From contig CAVWAP010000003.1 of assembly GCA_963753055.1 (NCBI GenBank), positions 177,131 to 241,130 of the forward strand: a stretch of 64,000 nucleotides of DNA. Reading direction: 5' to 3'. Shown one piece after another: positions 18,224 to 27,765 of this stretch. Position 1 is the stretch's first letter. Every line of letters begins with the position of its first letter. The stretch is from JAUWGC01 sp963753055 (GTDB lineage Bacteria > Bacteroidota > Bacteroidia > Bacteroidales > B18-G4). Both the position numbers and the translations under genes were made by a program. The notes beneath the pieces are model-generated. The model ran no database searches and had not been told where the DNA came from. It worked only from the letters and a program-made list of their open reading frames with translations.

Positions 18224-19895
18224 TCACCACCTTACGACCCTCAACCAAACCCACTGTAAACACTTGCAGGAAATAGGTATTCGCCGGCAGGGCCGAAACA
18301 TTCACAAATACCCTTTTTTCTCCGTCATACTCCTTCTCAAAAATGAGCTTTCCACTGATGTCCATAAGCTTGACCTGCATTATAGCTTCGTCGGAGCTGA
18401 TCTGGAAATAATTTGAAGCGACCGGGTTAGGAAAAACAGTGATACTTGCTGATGACTGCTCCGGGATTCCAGAGAATTGGGGTACCAATGATACATCCAG
18501 TATCACGGTGGAATAATTGTCCACCTCAATATCTTCAAAAACCTGGGCAAAATAGCCCGGTGCATTAAACCTGATATCATAGGTCCCCTCGAAGAGGACC
18601 CTGTTATAGTTTCCATGTGGAAGGTCTGAATACACCCAAGAACTGTCCATTTCATGATCGAGTATGAATATTTCCGCTTTAATCGGGTCTCCCGAGCTAT
18701 CGTCGATAATGGTACCACGAACACCGTACAAGGCCTGTTCCATGTAATTGAGGAATGAACGGTAGTTGTATTCCCAATGTGCCGGCAGCTGGAAGGCAGG
18801 CAACAATTTGGTATTGGAAATTTCAAGAGTAAACTCCCTTGCCTGTTGAAAATAATTCATGTAATCCTGTCGGCCGCCTGCTATCGTATACCAGGCATAA
18901 CCATTGGTAATGCCATTGACGAAGCCAGTCATGTAGCTATTGCTGTATTCATGCACGGTATCAGCATATTCCCTGCATACGAAAACCCACCAATCATCAT
19001 CAGCGGCAAGATCGGGCCATGTATCCCAGGGGTAATTGCAAACCTCGGCACCCCCATGTAAGTTGCATGACATGATAAAATGATGATCTTCCGCAAAATC
19101 CATGAAACCTATGGTTTCAATCTGCCAGGGGTTGCCGTCAGGGTGCGGGCCATCCTCCGGATCGGGGTAATTACGGTTAAGGTTGACTCCCTGGGAATTG
19201 TTTCTTGTCGCCCCGTAAACAGACTGGTTGCCTCCAGCATAGGTCCCATCAGGGTTGGCAAGGGGATTAATATATATCTCTATCTCGTTGACCATGTTGG
19301 TGATCCTTGGATCAGAGCCATAATTACTTAAAAGATAATCAATTAATCTAAGGGTCAGCACATATCCAGTTGTCTCGTCGCCATGCATGGTAGAGGTATA
19401 GAAAAACTCGGGTTCGCTCTCTCTGGTACCCACATTATCCGATATCTTCACGGCGATGATTTCCCGCTCTTCATAAGTGTAACCTATGTGGTGGATTTCA
19501 CAGAGGTCGGGATAATCGTCTGCAAATTGCTGCATCATATCCATATATGCTTCGTAGGTCGGATAGAAGTCCCAGTCGGTGATCTCACGGATATTCACCT
19601 TATCAAGCATCCTGGGGTTTTTAATCATGCGTCCGGGATGCTCCAGGACAGTGAAATTGTAGGATAGTCTCAAGAAATCCTCAAACTGTTTCTTGTTTGC
19701 ATAGGCCCTCACCGTATTGTCGCTCATGACATGGTCAAGGTCAATGAGCCTGGACAGCATCTCTATTTCTGCCCGGGATCCCATGTTGAACTCAAAGTAA
19801 ATCTCCCTTGAGTCTTCAAAGTAGTCCATTTGTGAATAAACAGATCCTGCCATCAGGCAGAATAATGTGAATATGACAATTTTGAGGGTTTTCAT
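18216..19895 (-). CDS. Secreted M14 zinc carboxypeptidase with type IX secretion sorting domain
   Basis: A 559-residue secreted metallocarboxypeptidase. A signal peptide (MKTLKIVIFTLFCLMAGSVYSQ) is followed by a propeptide-like region and the M14 domain: the zinc ligands are HGDE (near residue 172) and the His of NLHGGA (near 280), and the catalytic Glu is in FTLEIS (near 355). A carboxypeptidase-regulatory-like beta-sandwich follows (GVRGTIIDDSSGDPI...). The last 80 residues are a type IX sorting domain, starting VFPNPVASNYFQI and ending GRKVVIK, so it is likely carried over the outer membrane and anchored or released. I chose the start at 19893-19895; it ends 5 bases short of dapA, which is read in the same direction upstream. 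Confidence 0.92.
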   Translation of the reverse strand: MKTLKIVIFTLFCLMAGSVYSQMDYFEDSREIYFEFNMGSRAEIEMLSRLIDLDHVMSDNTVRAYANKKQFEDFLRLSYNFTVLEHPGRMIKNPRMLDKVNIREITDWDFYPTYEAYMDMMQQFADDYPDLCEIHHIGYTYEEREIIAVKISDNVGTRESEPEFFYTSTMHGDETTGYVLTLRLIDYLLSNYGSDPRITNMVNEIEIYINPLANPDGTYAGGNQSVYGATRNNSQGVNLNRNYPDPEDGPHPDGNPWQIETIGFMDFAEDHHFIMSCNLHGGAEVCNYPWDTWPDLAADDDWWVFVCREYADTVHEYSNSYMTGFVNGITNGYAWYTIAGGRQDYMNYFQQAREFTLEISNTKLLPAFQLPAHWEYNYRSFLNYMEQALYGVRGTIIDDSSGDPIKAEIFILDHEMDSSWVYSDLPHGNYNRVLFEGTYDIRFNAPGYFAQVFEDIEVDNYSTVILDVSLVPQFSGIPEQSSASITVFPNPVASNYFQISSDEAIMQVKLMDISGKLIFEKEYDGEKRVFVNVSALPANTYFLQVFTVGLVEGRKVVIK

Positions 19896-19899
19896 TTTA

Positions 19900-20793
19900 T
19901 TAAGATATTGGTAATTCATAGTTTTCAACCAGGGATTGTATTTTATTGTATGTCCCTTTATTTACTTTAACAAGTGGCAACCTCAGGTTGTTTGAACAGA
20001 GTCCCATAACTTCCAGAGCTGCTTTTATTCCTGAAGGATTACCATCTTCAAAAAGTGCGTGGATGATCTCCAATAAAGAATAATGTAGTGATCTGGCTTT
20101 TTGCTTACTTCCTGATAGTGATTGTCTGACCATCAGGGAAAATGCCTTTGGAAAAGCATTTGCCACTACTGATATCACTCCATCGCCACCAAGCATTATC
20201 ATCGGGAATGTGAGTGCATCATCACCTGATAACACCTTAAATCCCTTTGGCTTATTTTGGATAATCTCCATGATTTGATCTAAATCGCCCGAGGCTTCCT
20301 TTACACCAATAATATTACTGAAGTCATTGGCCAGCTTTAATGTAGTCTCAGCACTGATATTAGAACTCGTTCGACCCGGCACATTGTAGAGAATGATTGG
20401 GAGCGGACTGGCAGCAGCAATGTTTTTAAAATGGTAATACATGCCCTTTTGTTGCGGTTTGTTATAGTAGGGCGCAACAGAAAGGATGGCGTGAATACCA
20501 TCAAAATTGTTCGACTTAATGGTATCAATGATATCCTGTGTGTTGTTCCCCCCTATTCCCATGACGATAGGTACACGTTGGTTAACCACTTCAATGATAT
20601 AATTCAATACTGCTTGCCGTTCATCTTTCGACATGGTGACAGCCTCACTGGTGGTCCCAAGAGCAACTATATAATCCACCCCATTGGAAATGACATGTTC
20701 AACTATCTTTCCAAGGGATGTGAAGTCGATAGTATTATAATTGTGAAAAGGGGTAACCAGGGCAACTCCCGTGCCATTAATTCTAGCTGGCAT
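19900..20793 (-). CDS. dapA: 4-hydroxy-tetrahydrodipicolinate synthase
   Basis: DapA condenses pyruvate with aspartate semialdehyde, the first committed step to diaminopimelate and lysine. The 297-residue TIM barrel has the Schiff-base Lys165 (IGVKEASGD), the proton-relay Tyr136 (LYNVPGRTS, with Arg141 for substrate binding), Thr47-Thr48 (GTTSEA) and Tyr110 (VAPYYNKP). It lies three bases downstream of a DUF6913 gene on the same strand, a pairing common in Bacteroidota. The M14 peptidase begins 5 bases after it. Confidence 0.95.
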   Translation of the reverse strand: MPARINGTGVALVTPFHNYNTIDFTSLGKIVEHVISNGVDYIVALGTTSEAVTMSKDERQAVLNYIIEVVNQRVPIVMGIGGNNTQDIIDTIKSNNFDGIHAILSVAPYYNKPQQKGMYYHFKNIAAASPLPIILYNVPGRTSSNISAETTLKLANDFSNIIGVKEASGDLDQIMEIIQNKPKGFKVLSGDDALTFPMIMLGGDGVISVVANAFPKAFSLMVRQSLSGSKQKARSLHYSLLEIIHALFEDGNPSGIKAALEVMGLCSNNLRLPLVKVNKGTYNKIQSLVENYELPIS

Positions 20794-20796
20794 ATA

Positions 20797-21345
20797 CTAA
20801 GGATTTATAATTGTCAAATAATGGTTGATCTCAGTAATTAGTTTATCCACACCGGCACCATCTTCAATTTTGATAAGGAGGTCAAATATATCTTTATGCG
20901 ATTCGCTGTACCTGCCTACCTTGCATCTTGCATTTGCTTTTCCAGATATGAATTTGATCGGCAATTGCTCTTCTAATGTAAGATCAATATAAATATCATA
21001 TTCATCATTCAGAAAGTCCTTGACGTAATTCCCGCCTGGTTTATGAAACCAGTTCAGGTCCTTATCATAGAAAAAATCAAATGTCATCTTTGGTAAATAA
21101 CGCTGGGTCATGTATTTATCCTTTACATAACCCATTGCTTTCACCTTGATATGACTATCCTGAAGTTTCTTGACAAAGCTGCTTACCACACTATATGTCT
21201 GATCATTTTCAAGGTAATAGGCAATGCCAACATATTTAGCATCGGCCAGGCTGACAAATTGTTTTTGTCTCTTCTGGCCTGCCATTTCCTTTTTGAAATG
21301 ATACCTGGCTGTAATATTCTTGATTTTATTAATCACACCAGTCAT
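20797..21345 (-). CDS. DUF6913 family protein, dapA partner
   Basis: A 182-residue cytoplasmic protein without signal peptide or membrane segments. The N-terminus is strongly basic (NKIKNITARYHFKKEMAGQKRQKQF), and the middle contains GIAYYLENDQTYSVVSSFVKKL and the acidic-aromatic segment TFDFFYDKDLNWFHKP. It resembles the small Bacteroidota family now numbered DUF6913, found just before dapA; I recall this association and cannot test it here. Three bases separate it from dapA, so they are co-translated or nearly so. The function is unknown. The conserved pairing suggests a role near cell-wall precursor or lysine synthesis, but nothing in the sequence shows a catalytic motif. Confidence 0.7.
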   Translation of the reverse strand: MTGVINKIKNITARYHFKKEMAGQKRQKQFVSLADAKYVGIAYYLENDQTYSVVSSFVKKLQDSHIKVKAMGYVKDKYMTQRYLPKMTFDFFYDKDLNWFHKPGGNYVKDFLNDEYDIYIDLTLEEQLPIKFISGKANARCKVGRYSESHKDIFDLLIKIEDGAGVDKLITEINHYLTIINP

Positions 21346-21474
21346 TTAGCGATCCAATAAGCGAACGTAAATGTAGCTAAAATATTGAGATAAAATTAAC
21401 AATATCATTCATTGATTAAATTGCTTTGAATTGAATCTTGAAGGATTTACTTTTATACAAAAATACAGAATAAG

Positions 21475-22242
21475 TTGAAGATTACTTTTCTTGGAACCGG
21501 CACATCGCAGGGTGTCCCTCTAATTGCATGTGAATGCCCTGTTTGTCAATCAGATGACCCCAGAGATAATCGGCTTCGCTCCTCGGTCATGATTGAGATC
21601 AACAAAACCATCATTATTATTGATGCCGGAACGGATTTTCGTCAGCAAATGCTCAGGGAAAAGGTCAGGCACATTGATGCTGTTTTGATCACCCATGGCC
21701 ACAAAGACCACATAGGCGGTCTGGATGATATCAGGGCATTTAATTATGTCACAGGGAAGCCTGTTGATATTTATGCTTCACAACAGACCGAGATTGATAT
21801 ACGTCGTGAACTCTACTATGCGTTTTCTTCACAGCAATATCCCGGCATTCCAAGGATCAACATTAGGCAGGTTGACCTGAAACCATTTCAAATCAACGGA
21901 ATAAACATTATTCCCCTGGACATTTCACACCATTTTCTGAATATCCTGGGTTTCAAGATTGAAGATTTCACCTACATAACAGATTGCCGCACCATCCCTG
22001 ATGAGACCATGTCCAGTATCCATAAAACCAGGATCCTTGTCATTAATGCCCTCAGAAAAACCGGACATATTTCTCATCTGAGCCTTTCCCAGGCCCTTGA
22101 CCTGATTGAAAAGATCCAGCCGGAGAAAGCCTATATTACACACTTAAGCCATTTGATGGGCAAGCATAAAGATGTAAGCAAGGAATTACCGGAGAATGTT
22201 GAACTTGCGTATGATGGATTGAAAGTGACCTGTGACCAGTGA
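21475..22242 (+). CDS. MBL-fold metallohydrolase, PhnP-like
   Basis: A 255-residue metallo-beta-lactamase-fold protein. The metal-binding motif is THGHKDH (His74, His76, Asp78, His79), and the later ligands fall in DISHHF and YITHLSHLMGKH. Residues 19-24 form CECPVC, the Cys pattern seen in PhnP-type cyclic phosphodiesterases, which bind a structural zinc there. The start GTGTSQGVP is typical of that group. Likely a phosphodiesterase acting on cyclic sugar or nucleotide phosphates, but no phn genes are nearby, so the substrate is open. The start codon is TTG at 21475. Its last five codons are built from the GTGAYCA heptamer repeat. Confidence 0.85.
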   Translation: MKITFLGTGTSQGVPLIACECPVCQSDDPRDNRLRSSVMIEINKTIIIIDAGTDFRQQMLREKVRHIDAVLITHGHKDHIGGLDDIRAFNYVTGKPVDIYASQQTEIDIRRELYYAFSSQQYPGIPRINIRQVDLKPFQINGINIIPLDISHHFLNILGFKIEDFTYITDCRTIPDETMSSIHKTRILVINALRKTGHISHLSLSQALDLIEKIQPEKAYITHLSHLMGKHKDVSKELPENVELAYDGLKVTCDQ

Positions 22243-22252
22243 TCAGTGACCA
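22225..22252. repeat. Heptanucleotide tandem array, 4 x GTGAYCW-type
   Basis: Four 7-bp units read GTGACCT, GTGACCA, GTGATCA, GTGACCA. The array covers the last codons and the stop codon (22240-22242) of the MBL hydrolase and nearly reaches the end of the convergent gene at 22260. Confidence 0.7.
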
Positions 22253-22259
22253 GAGATTT

Positions 22260-23903
22260 TCATTCAAAGCGAAGATCCAGCTGGTTTATGGGGTTGCTGC
22301 CTAAGCCAGTAACGTTATTACTGACAAACCGCAGCACCTGGTCATAGTAGAGGATGATTACGGGTGATTCATCCATCATCAGGTTGTCCATCTTCTGATA
22401 GAGGTCATAACGTATAGAATCGTTGATAGCCTGCTGAGATTGCATGTACCACTCATCAAATTGTGTGTTGGAGAAGTGAGTATAGTTTGGCCCTACCGGA
22501 CAAAAATTATTACTGTAGAACAGCGATAAATAGTTTTCAGCTTCAGGATAATCAGCAATCCAGGAAGCCCTGAAAAAGGGTAGCTTAGCCTGGGCTTTTA
22601 ATTCTTTTAATGTGGCTGGTGGTGAGACATCTATTTGTAATTGAATTCCCAGGTCTGACATTTCATGCTGGATAAATTTGCATAGGTCAAGGTATTCAGA
22701 AGTTGTTGTCAAAGTGATTGGATTGAGCCCTTCTCCGTTAGGGAAACCGGCATCAGCCAGCAATTGCCTTGACCTTTCCGGATCAAAATGATAGCCAATT
22801 ATTTTTGTTGAATCGAATGCCGGCATTCCAAGCGGAATAATACCGTAATTCCCTGGTGAGCCAATATTGTTTCTCAGGTATCGGATCATCTTATGACGGT
22901 CAAATCCGTAGTTCATAGCTTGCCTTATTTGCTTGAACCTTAGGGGATGCTTGTCATTAATAGCTTCCGCATCCATTATAATTCCAAGATATTCGGTATT
23001 CAAATATGGCTCTGTAAGGAGATAAAAGCGGTCATTATACTTAGGATTAAGCTTGCCATCCCTGGTCAGGATCTCATCTTTATAACCGGGATCCAATCCA
23101 GAGAGAAAATCAATATTGCCCTTAACGAACTCCAGGAAAGCAGCCTGTTTATCCATCAGGAATGTTATTGCAACACCATCAATGTATGGAAGTTGAGTGC
23201 CCTGAATATCATATTCAAAATAATTTTCATGTTTTCTCAAGACCAGCTTAACCCCTTCTTTCCAATATTTAAAATAGAATGGACCCGTACCGATCGGGTT
23301 TTGCCTGAAGTCCTTTCCATGCTGATCCACTATTTCAAAAGGCAGTACAGAACAATATTTCATTGACAGGATCCCAAGGAAAGGTGGAAAAGGTTTGCTT
23401 AGCCTGATATTCAATATGGTATCATTAATTGCAGTTATTGCAGGGACGCCCTTCTCGAATGCAATATTTTGAAAAACCCATGCTCCGGGAGAAGCAATTT
23501 TTGGGTCAAGGATCCTGTTGAAGCTGTATACAAAATCTCTTGCAGTGACAATTCTGGTTCCCTCCTTGCCAAAAAGTGTATCCTTATGGAAGAATATATC
23601 GTTTCTCAGTTGAAAACTATATAGGAGGCCATCTTCAGATATGGTCCATGATTTTGCAATGCAGGGCTGTACATGTAATCCGTCATCGAGCTGAACCAAT
23701 CCATTATACAGCTGGTTGCACACCCATATATTAGCCAGGTTCTTGGCAAAGGCCGGGTCCAATGATGTGATCCCGGAAGCCTCATTGTACCTGAAAATTT
23801 GCTTTCCCTGCTTATTCACATGACCCGAGCATGCAATTAGCAATACCAGGGCGGAAATGATGAGTATAGCAGTGATAAGAAGATTGGTGGGCTTCAAAGT
23901 CAT
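22260..23903 (-). CDS. ABC transporter substrate-binding lipoprotein (peptide/nickel, OppA/DppA family)
   Basis: A 547-residue solute-binding protein of family 5. The lipobox LLIAC gives an acylated Cys25. The mature protein begins with a family-5 core (RYNEASGITSLDPAFAKN) and contains the conserved stretches TARDFVYSFNRILDP, NPIGTGPFYFKYWKEG and QIRQAMNYGFDRHKMI. It would bind oligopeptides or a similar ligand outside the inner membrane. No permease or ATPase genes are next to it; instead it follows lon by only 6 bases and is probably read with it. It may serve a transporter encoded elsewhere, or act alone. I see no defect in the reading frame. Confidence 0.9.
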   Translation of the reverse strand: MTLKPTNLLITAILIISALVLLIACSGHVNKQGKQIFRYNEASGITSLDPAFAKNLANIWVCNQLYNGLVQLDDGLHVQPCIAKSWTISEDGLLYSFQLRNDIFFHKDTLFGKEGTRIVTARDFVYSFNRILDPKIASPGAWVFQNIAFEKGVPAITAINDTILNIRLSKPFPPFLGILSMKYCSVLPFEIVDQHGKDFRQNPIGTGPFYFKYWKEGVKLVLRKHENYFEYDIQGTQLPYIDGVAITFLMDKQAAFLEFVKGNIDFLSGLDPGYKDEILTRDGKLNPKYNDRFYLLTEPYLNTEYLGIIMDAEAINDKHPLRFKQIRQAMNYGFDRHKMIRYLRNNIGSPGNYGIIPLGMPAFDSTKIIGYHFDPERSRQLLADAGFPNGEGLNPITLTTTSEYLDLCKFIQHEMSDLGIQLQIDVSPPATLKELKAQAKLPFFRASWIADYPEAENYLSLFYSNNFCPVGPNYTHFSNTQFDEWYMQSQQAINDSIRYDLYQKMDNLMMDESPVIILYYDQVLRFVSNNVTGLGSNPINQLDLRFE

Positions 23904-23909
23904 TGTTAT

Positions 23910-26372
23910 TTAATCAACCACAAGGTTTATTGGTTCTTTAACCTTTTCATTTAATAATGCATGGTCGACAACATCAATCATCTGGTCGATATATATGAAT
24001 CTCAAGCCTTTGATATAGTCTCTTTTGATATCCTCTATATTTCTTTTGTTTTCATTTGATATGATGATGTCTTTAATCTTAGCACGCTTGGCAGCAAGAA
24101 TTTTTTCTTTGATCCCTCCTACTGGCAATACCTTTCCTCTCAAGGTGATTTCACCTGTCATAGCCATTTTTGAACGAACCTTCCTTTGAGTAAATGCTGA
24201 AGCCAGGGCTGTGAACATGGTTACACCGGCAGAAGGACCATCTTTAGGTGTTGCACCCTCGGGTATGTGAATATGCACATTCCATTTCTGGAATACTTTA
24301 GGGTCGATGTTAAGATACTGGCTATGAGCTTTGAGGTACTCATATGCTATTGTTGCTGATTCCTTCATGACATCCCCCAGGTTACCTGTAATAGCAAGGG
24401 TTCCTTTACCCCTGCTAAGGCTAACCTCAACAAATAGTATTTCCCCACCTACAGCTGTCCATGCGAGTCCGGTAACAACACCCGCCACATCATTCCTTAT
24501 ACTTTTTTCCTTTTGGAAGATATGGGGCCCCATAATCTTAGTCAGTTCCTCAGTACTTAGTATGGTATCGTATGGTTTATCCATCGCGATGTACTTAGCC
24601 TTATTCCTGATCACCTTGGCCAGAACTTTTTCAAGTGATCGGACCCCTGATTCACGGGTATACTCATCAATGATCTTTTCCAGAACCTTTTTGTGGAACC
24701 GTAACTGGCTGGGTTTAATACCATGAGCATTATATTGCTTTGGCAGCAAGTGCCTCCTGGCAATTTCTATCTTCTCTTCCAGCAGGTAGCCACTGATATC
24801 TATCACTTCCATCCTGTCTCGAAGTGCCGGGTGGACTGTATTCAGGTTATTCGCTGTAGCAATAAACATTACTTTGCTAAGATCATATGTGATTTCCAGG
24901 TAGTTGTCGTAGAATTCAACATTCTGTTCAGGGTCAAGGATCTCAAGTAATGCTGCCTGTGGGTCGCCCTGGATGTTATTACCGCTTACCTTGTCTATTT
25001 CATCCAGAACAAACACAGGGTTAGATGATTTCACCTTACGCATGTTTTGAATGATCCGGCCTGGCATAGCTCCAATATAAGTTTTTCTATGTCCTCTCAG
25101 TTCAGCCTCATCACGCACACCACCTAATGACATCCTGACATATTTCCTGCCAAGTGCATTGGCAACAGACCTTCCCAGTGAAGTTTTTCCAACCCCCGGG
25201 GGGCCTGCCAGACAAAGTATAGGCGCTTTCAGATCTTTTTTAAGCTTGATGACTGCCAGGTGTTCAATTATTCTTTCTTTTACCTTATCCAGTCCAAAAT
25301 GATCCTGGTCAAGTATCTTCTGAGCCCTGTCCAGGTCAAAATTATCTTCAGTGAAGTCTCCCCATGGTAGCTCAACAAGCATCTCCAGGTAATTAACCTG
25401 TATGGAATATTCAGCCGCCTGGGGGTTCATGCGTTGTAGTTTCTTAATCTCTTTATCGAATATTTCAGCAATTTCTTTCGACCATTTCTTCTCTTTGGCA
25501 AGCTGGGCCAGTTCATTGATCTCCTGCTCGTAGGGACTTCCACCAAGCTCTTCCTGGATGGTTTTAAGTTGCTGACCTAGCAAATAGTCTCTTTGTTGCT
25601 TATCAAGGTCGGTTTTAACCTTGTTTTGTATCTGTGTTTTCAGTTCAATGACCTGCAATTCCTTTGTCAGTGCACCCAGAACTTTCTTTGCCCTTTGTGT
25701 TACATCCGAAATCTCCAGAAGTTCTTGCTTTTCTTTGAGATCGATATTCAGGTTTGATGACACAAAATTTACAAGAAACACAGGGCTTTCTATATTTCTA
25801 ATGGCAAATGCTGCATCAGATGGGATATTAGGTGACATCTTGATGATCTGGATCGAGAGGTCCTTCAGGGAAGATATCAGGGCACTGAACTCCTCATCCT
25901 CCTTGTTGTATTTATCACCCAATTCGTACTGCTCGACCCTGGCCGTGAAATAGGGTTCTGATTGAAGCATTTCCTTCAAGGTAAATCTTTTCTTTCCCTG
26001 GATGATAGCTGTAGTGCTGCCATCTGGCATGGTAAGTATTTTTATCAGTTGAGCCACTGTTCCGATCCTGTTCAAATCACCTACTGAAGGGTCTTCAATC
26101 TCACTATCTTTTTGTGCTACTACACCTATGATCCTGTCGCTGCGATAAGCTTCCTTAATAAGCCGTATTGACTTATCTCTGCCAACGGTGATGGGGATTA
26201 CCACACCCGGAAATAATACAGTGTTCCTCAATGGCAAGATAGGTAATGTATCTGGTACCTCCTCCGCATTCATCAACTCTTCATCTTCAGCCGTAAGCAA
26301 AGGGATAAATTCGGTATCGTTATCAATGATTTCTGATAAATGAAGTAATTGTTCTTCTAATTTTTCAGTCAT
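23910..26372 (-). CDS. lon: ATP-dependent Lon protease
   Basis: Lon degrades damaged and regulatory proteins in the cytoplasm. The 820-residue product has an N-terminal substrate-binding domain (LPILPLRNTVLFPGVV), a coiled-coil middle, an AAA+ module with Walker A GPPGVGKT near residue 392 and Walker B FVLDEIDK, and a C-terminal serine-lysine protease domain with the Ser in PKDGPSAGV (about 713) and the Lys in GGIKEK (about 755). Length and domain order are normal for LonA. A -7 box 71 bases upstream (26443-26450) probably drives it. An ABC substrate-binding lipoprotein follows at 6 bases. Confidence 0.97.
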   Translation of the reverse strand: MTEKLEEQLLHLSEIIDNDTEFIPLLTAEDEELMNAEEVPDTLPILPLRNTVLFPGVVIPITVGRDKSIRLIKEAYRSDRIIGVVAQKDSEIEDPSVGDLNRIGTVAQLIKILTMPDGSTTAIIQGKKRFTLKEMLQSEPYFTARVEQYELGDKYNKEDEEFSALISSLKDLSIQIIKMSPNIPSDAAFAIRNIESPVFLVNFVSSNLNIDLKEKQELLEISDVTQRAKKVLGALTKELQVIELKTQIQNKVKTDLDKQQRDYLLGQQLKTIQEELGGSPYEQEINELAQLAKEKKWSKEIAEIFDKEIKKLQRMNPQAAEYSIQVNYLEMLVELPWGDFTEDNFDLDRAQKILDQDHFGLDKVKERIIEHLAVIKLKKDLKAPILCLAGPPGVGKTSLGRSVANALGRKYVRMSLGGVRDEAELRGHRKTYIGAMPGRIIQNMRKVKSSNPVFVLDEIDKVSGNNIQGDPQAALLEILDPEQNVEFYDNYLEITYDLSKVMFIATANNLNTVHPALRDRMEVIDISGYLLEEKIEIARRHLLPKQYNAHGIKPSQLRFHKKVLEKIIDEYTRESGVRSLEKVLAKVIRNKAKYIAMDKPYDTILSTEELTKIMGPHIFQKEKSIRNDVAGVVTGLAWTAVGGEILFVEVSLSRGKGTLAITGNLGDVMKESATIAYEYLKAHSQYLNIDPKVFQKWNVHIHIPEGATPKDGPSAGVTMFTALASAFTQRKVRSKMAMTGEITLRGKVLPVGGIKEKILAAKRAKIKDIIISNENKRNIEDIKRDYIKGLRFIYIDQMIDVVDHALLNEKVKEPINLVVD

Positions 26373-26442
26373 ATATTATCAGTCAATATGTCAGTTATAC
26401 CATATATAATATGATAATTAGGTTTATACGCAACATTAGTGC

Positions 26443-26450
26443 CAAAGTTA
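26443..26450 (-). promoter_or_regulatory. Promoter -7 box of lon
   Basis: On the minus strand this reads TAACTTTG followed by GC, a good TAnnTTTG match. The lon ATG is about 70 bases downstream. The -33 element is not clear. Confidence 0.4.
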
Positions 26451-26498
26451 TAGACAAGAAACTATGGTATGGGTTGTAAATAAATGGTCTGTCTGGTC

Positions 26499-27686
26499 TT
26501 AGGACCAAACGCTGACATTATCAGCAGTTATGTCGAAAACGACCTTGAGGATATCTTTCTCTACACTATCCAATTCCAGCCCTCTGCGTTTATATACCCT
26601 TTCTGCTACTTCTAAAGCTTTTCCCAATCTATAGATTTTAAAACCATGCGTTCCACCCCATGCAAAAGAAGGAATAAAATTACGTTGGAAACCAGATCCG
26701 AATATGTTGGAACTGACACCAATGACAGTCCCGGTATTAAGCATGGTATTGATGGCAGTCTTGCTATGATCACCCATGATCAAGCCACAAAACTGCTCAC
26801 CTGTGCTTATAAAAGTCTGGTCAGGGTAACTCCACAACTTTACTTCTTCATAGTTATTCTTAAGGTTGGAATTATTTGTATCGGCTCCCAGGTTACACCA
26901 TTCGCCTATTACAGAATTCCCAATGTAGCCATCATGAGCTTTATTGGATAGTCCGAAGAAAACGGAATTAGTCACTTCTCCGCCAATCTTGCAGTATGGG
27001 CCAATAGTTGTCGGGCCATATATCTTAGCTCCCATTTTTATTATTGATCCCTCGGCAAGTGCAAACGGACCCCTGATCAGGGCACCTTCCATGATCTCAG
27101 CATCTTTACCGATATAGATGGGTCCGGTTTTAGTATTCAGTGTCGCACAACTAATCTTAGCCCCTTCTTCTATGAATATCTCTTTCCCTAACAGGGTATT
27201 TGTATCATCAAGCGCTTGAGATTTCCTGCCTTTTGTCAGGACTTCATAGTCTTCTTTAATAGCTTGTCCGTTATGGGTGAAGATCTCCCAGCTATGATTG
27301 ATCTTGATATACTCAACTTCTGTCTCCTGCTCTTCAATAACTGACTTATCCCAGTCACCTTCATCCAGTTCTTCCTCGGTAACGGACATTGCAATGATCA
27401 CTGCATCATCCACCAGGGCCTGGTTAGGCTTTAAAGATTTGATCTCATTAACCAGAGCCTCATTTGGGCATATTGAGCCGTTTATCAGGAGATTGTTCTT
27501 TTCCTTTTTTATTGGGTATTTGGTGCTCAGGTAATCCTGAGTTAAGGTAGATGTGCCAGCACCAAGGTAATGTTCCCATTTTTCCCTTATGGTCATGATG
27601 CCCACCCGGATTTCGCAGACCGGACGGGTGAATGTCAGGGGCAGAAGGTTATTTCTTCTGAAATTATCAAAAAGTATATAATTCAT
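26499..27686 (-). CDS. GlmU-like sugar nucleotidyltransferase with left-handed beta-helix
   Basis: A 395-residue protein of the Bacteroidota alternative GlmU family (putative UDP-GlcNAc diphosphorylase / GlcN-1-P acetyltransferase). The N-terminus MNYILFDNFRRNNLLPLTFTR is a divergent nucleotidyltransferase start and keeps the R-x-G-I-M-T-I-R-E-K-W segment. The second half has hexapeptide repeats of a left-handed beta-helix (GKDAEIMEGALIRGPFALAEG and KMGAKIYGPTTIGPYCKIGG). It would supply UDP-GlcNAc for peptidoglycan and lipid A, though activity has not been shown for most members that I know of. Its promoter box lies against the terminator of the L31 gene upstream. Confidence 0.85.
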   Translation of the reverse strand: MNYILFDNFRRNNLLPLTFTRPVCEIRVGIMTIREKWEHYLGAGTSTLTQDYLSTKYPIKKEKNNLLINGSICPNEALVNEIKSLKPNQALVDDAVIIAMSVTEEELDEGDWDKSVIEEQETEVEYIKINHSWEIFTHNGQAIKEDYEVLTKGRKSQALDDTNTLLGKEIFIEEGAKISCATLNTKTGPIYIGKDAEIMEGALIRGPFALAEGSIIKMGAKIYGPTTIGPYCKIGGEVTNSVFFGLSNKAHDGYIGNSVIGEWCNLGADTNNSNLKNNYEEVKLWSYPDQTFISTGEQFCGLIMGDHSKTAINTMLNTGTVIGVSSNIFGSGFQRNFIPSFAWGGTHGFKIYRLGKALEVAERVYKRRGLELDSVEKDILKVVFDITADNVSVWS

Positions 27687-27718
27687 TGCGATAAGATATT
27701 TTCTTTAAGAAGTGAGAA

Positions 27719-27726
27719 CAAAAATA
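27719..27726 (-). promoter_or_regulatory. Promoter -7 box of the GlmU-like gene
   Basis: On the minus strand this reads TATTTTTG, 32 bases before the ATG. It shares bases with the T-tract of the preceding terminator (27727-27757). Confidence 0.4.
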
Positions 27727-27757
27727 AAAAAAAGGCCCTTAAATGTTAAGGGCCTTT
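27727..27757 (-). terminator. Rho-independent terminator of rpmE2
   Basis: A perfect 12-bp stem, AAAGGCCCTTAA (27731-27742) and TTAAGGGCCTTT (27746-27757) with a 3-base loop, is followed on the minus strand by a run of eight Ts. It lies just after the L31 stop codon. Confidence 0.9.
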
Positions 27758-27765
27758 AAAATTTC

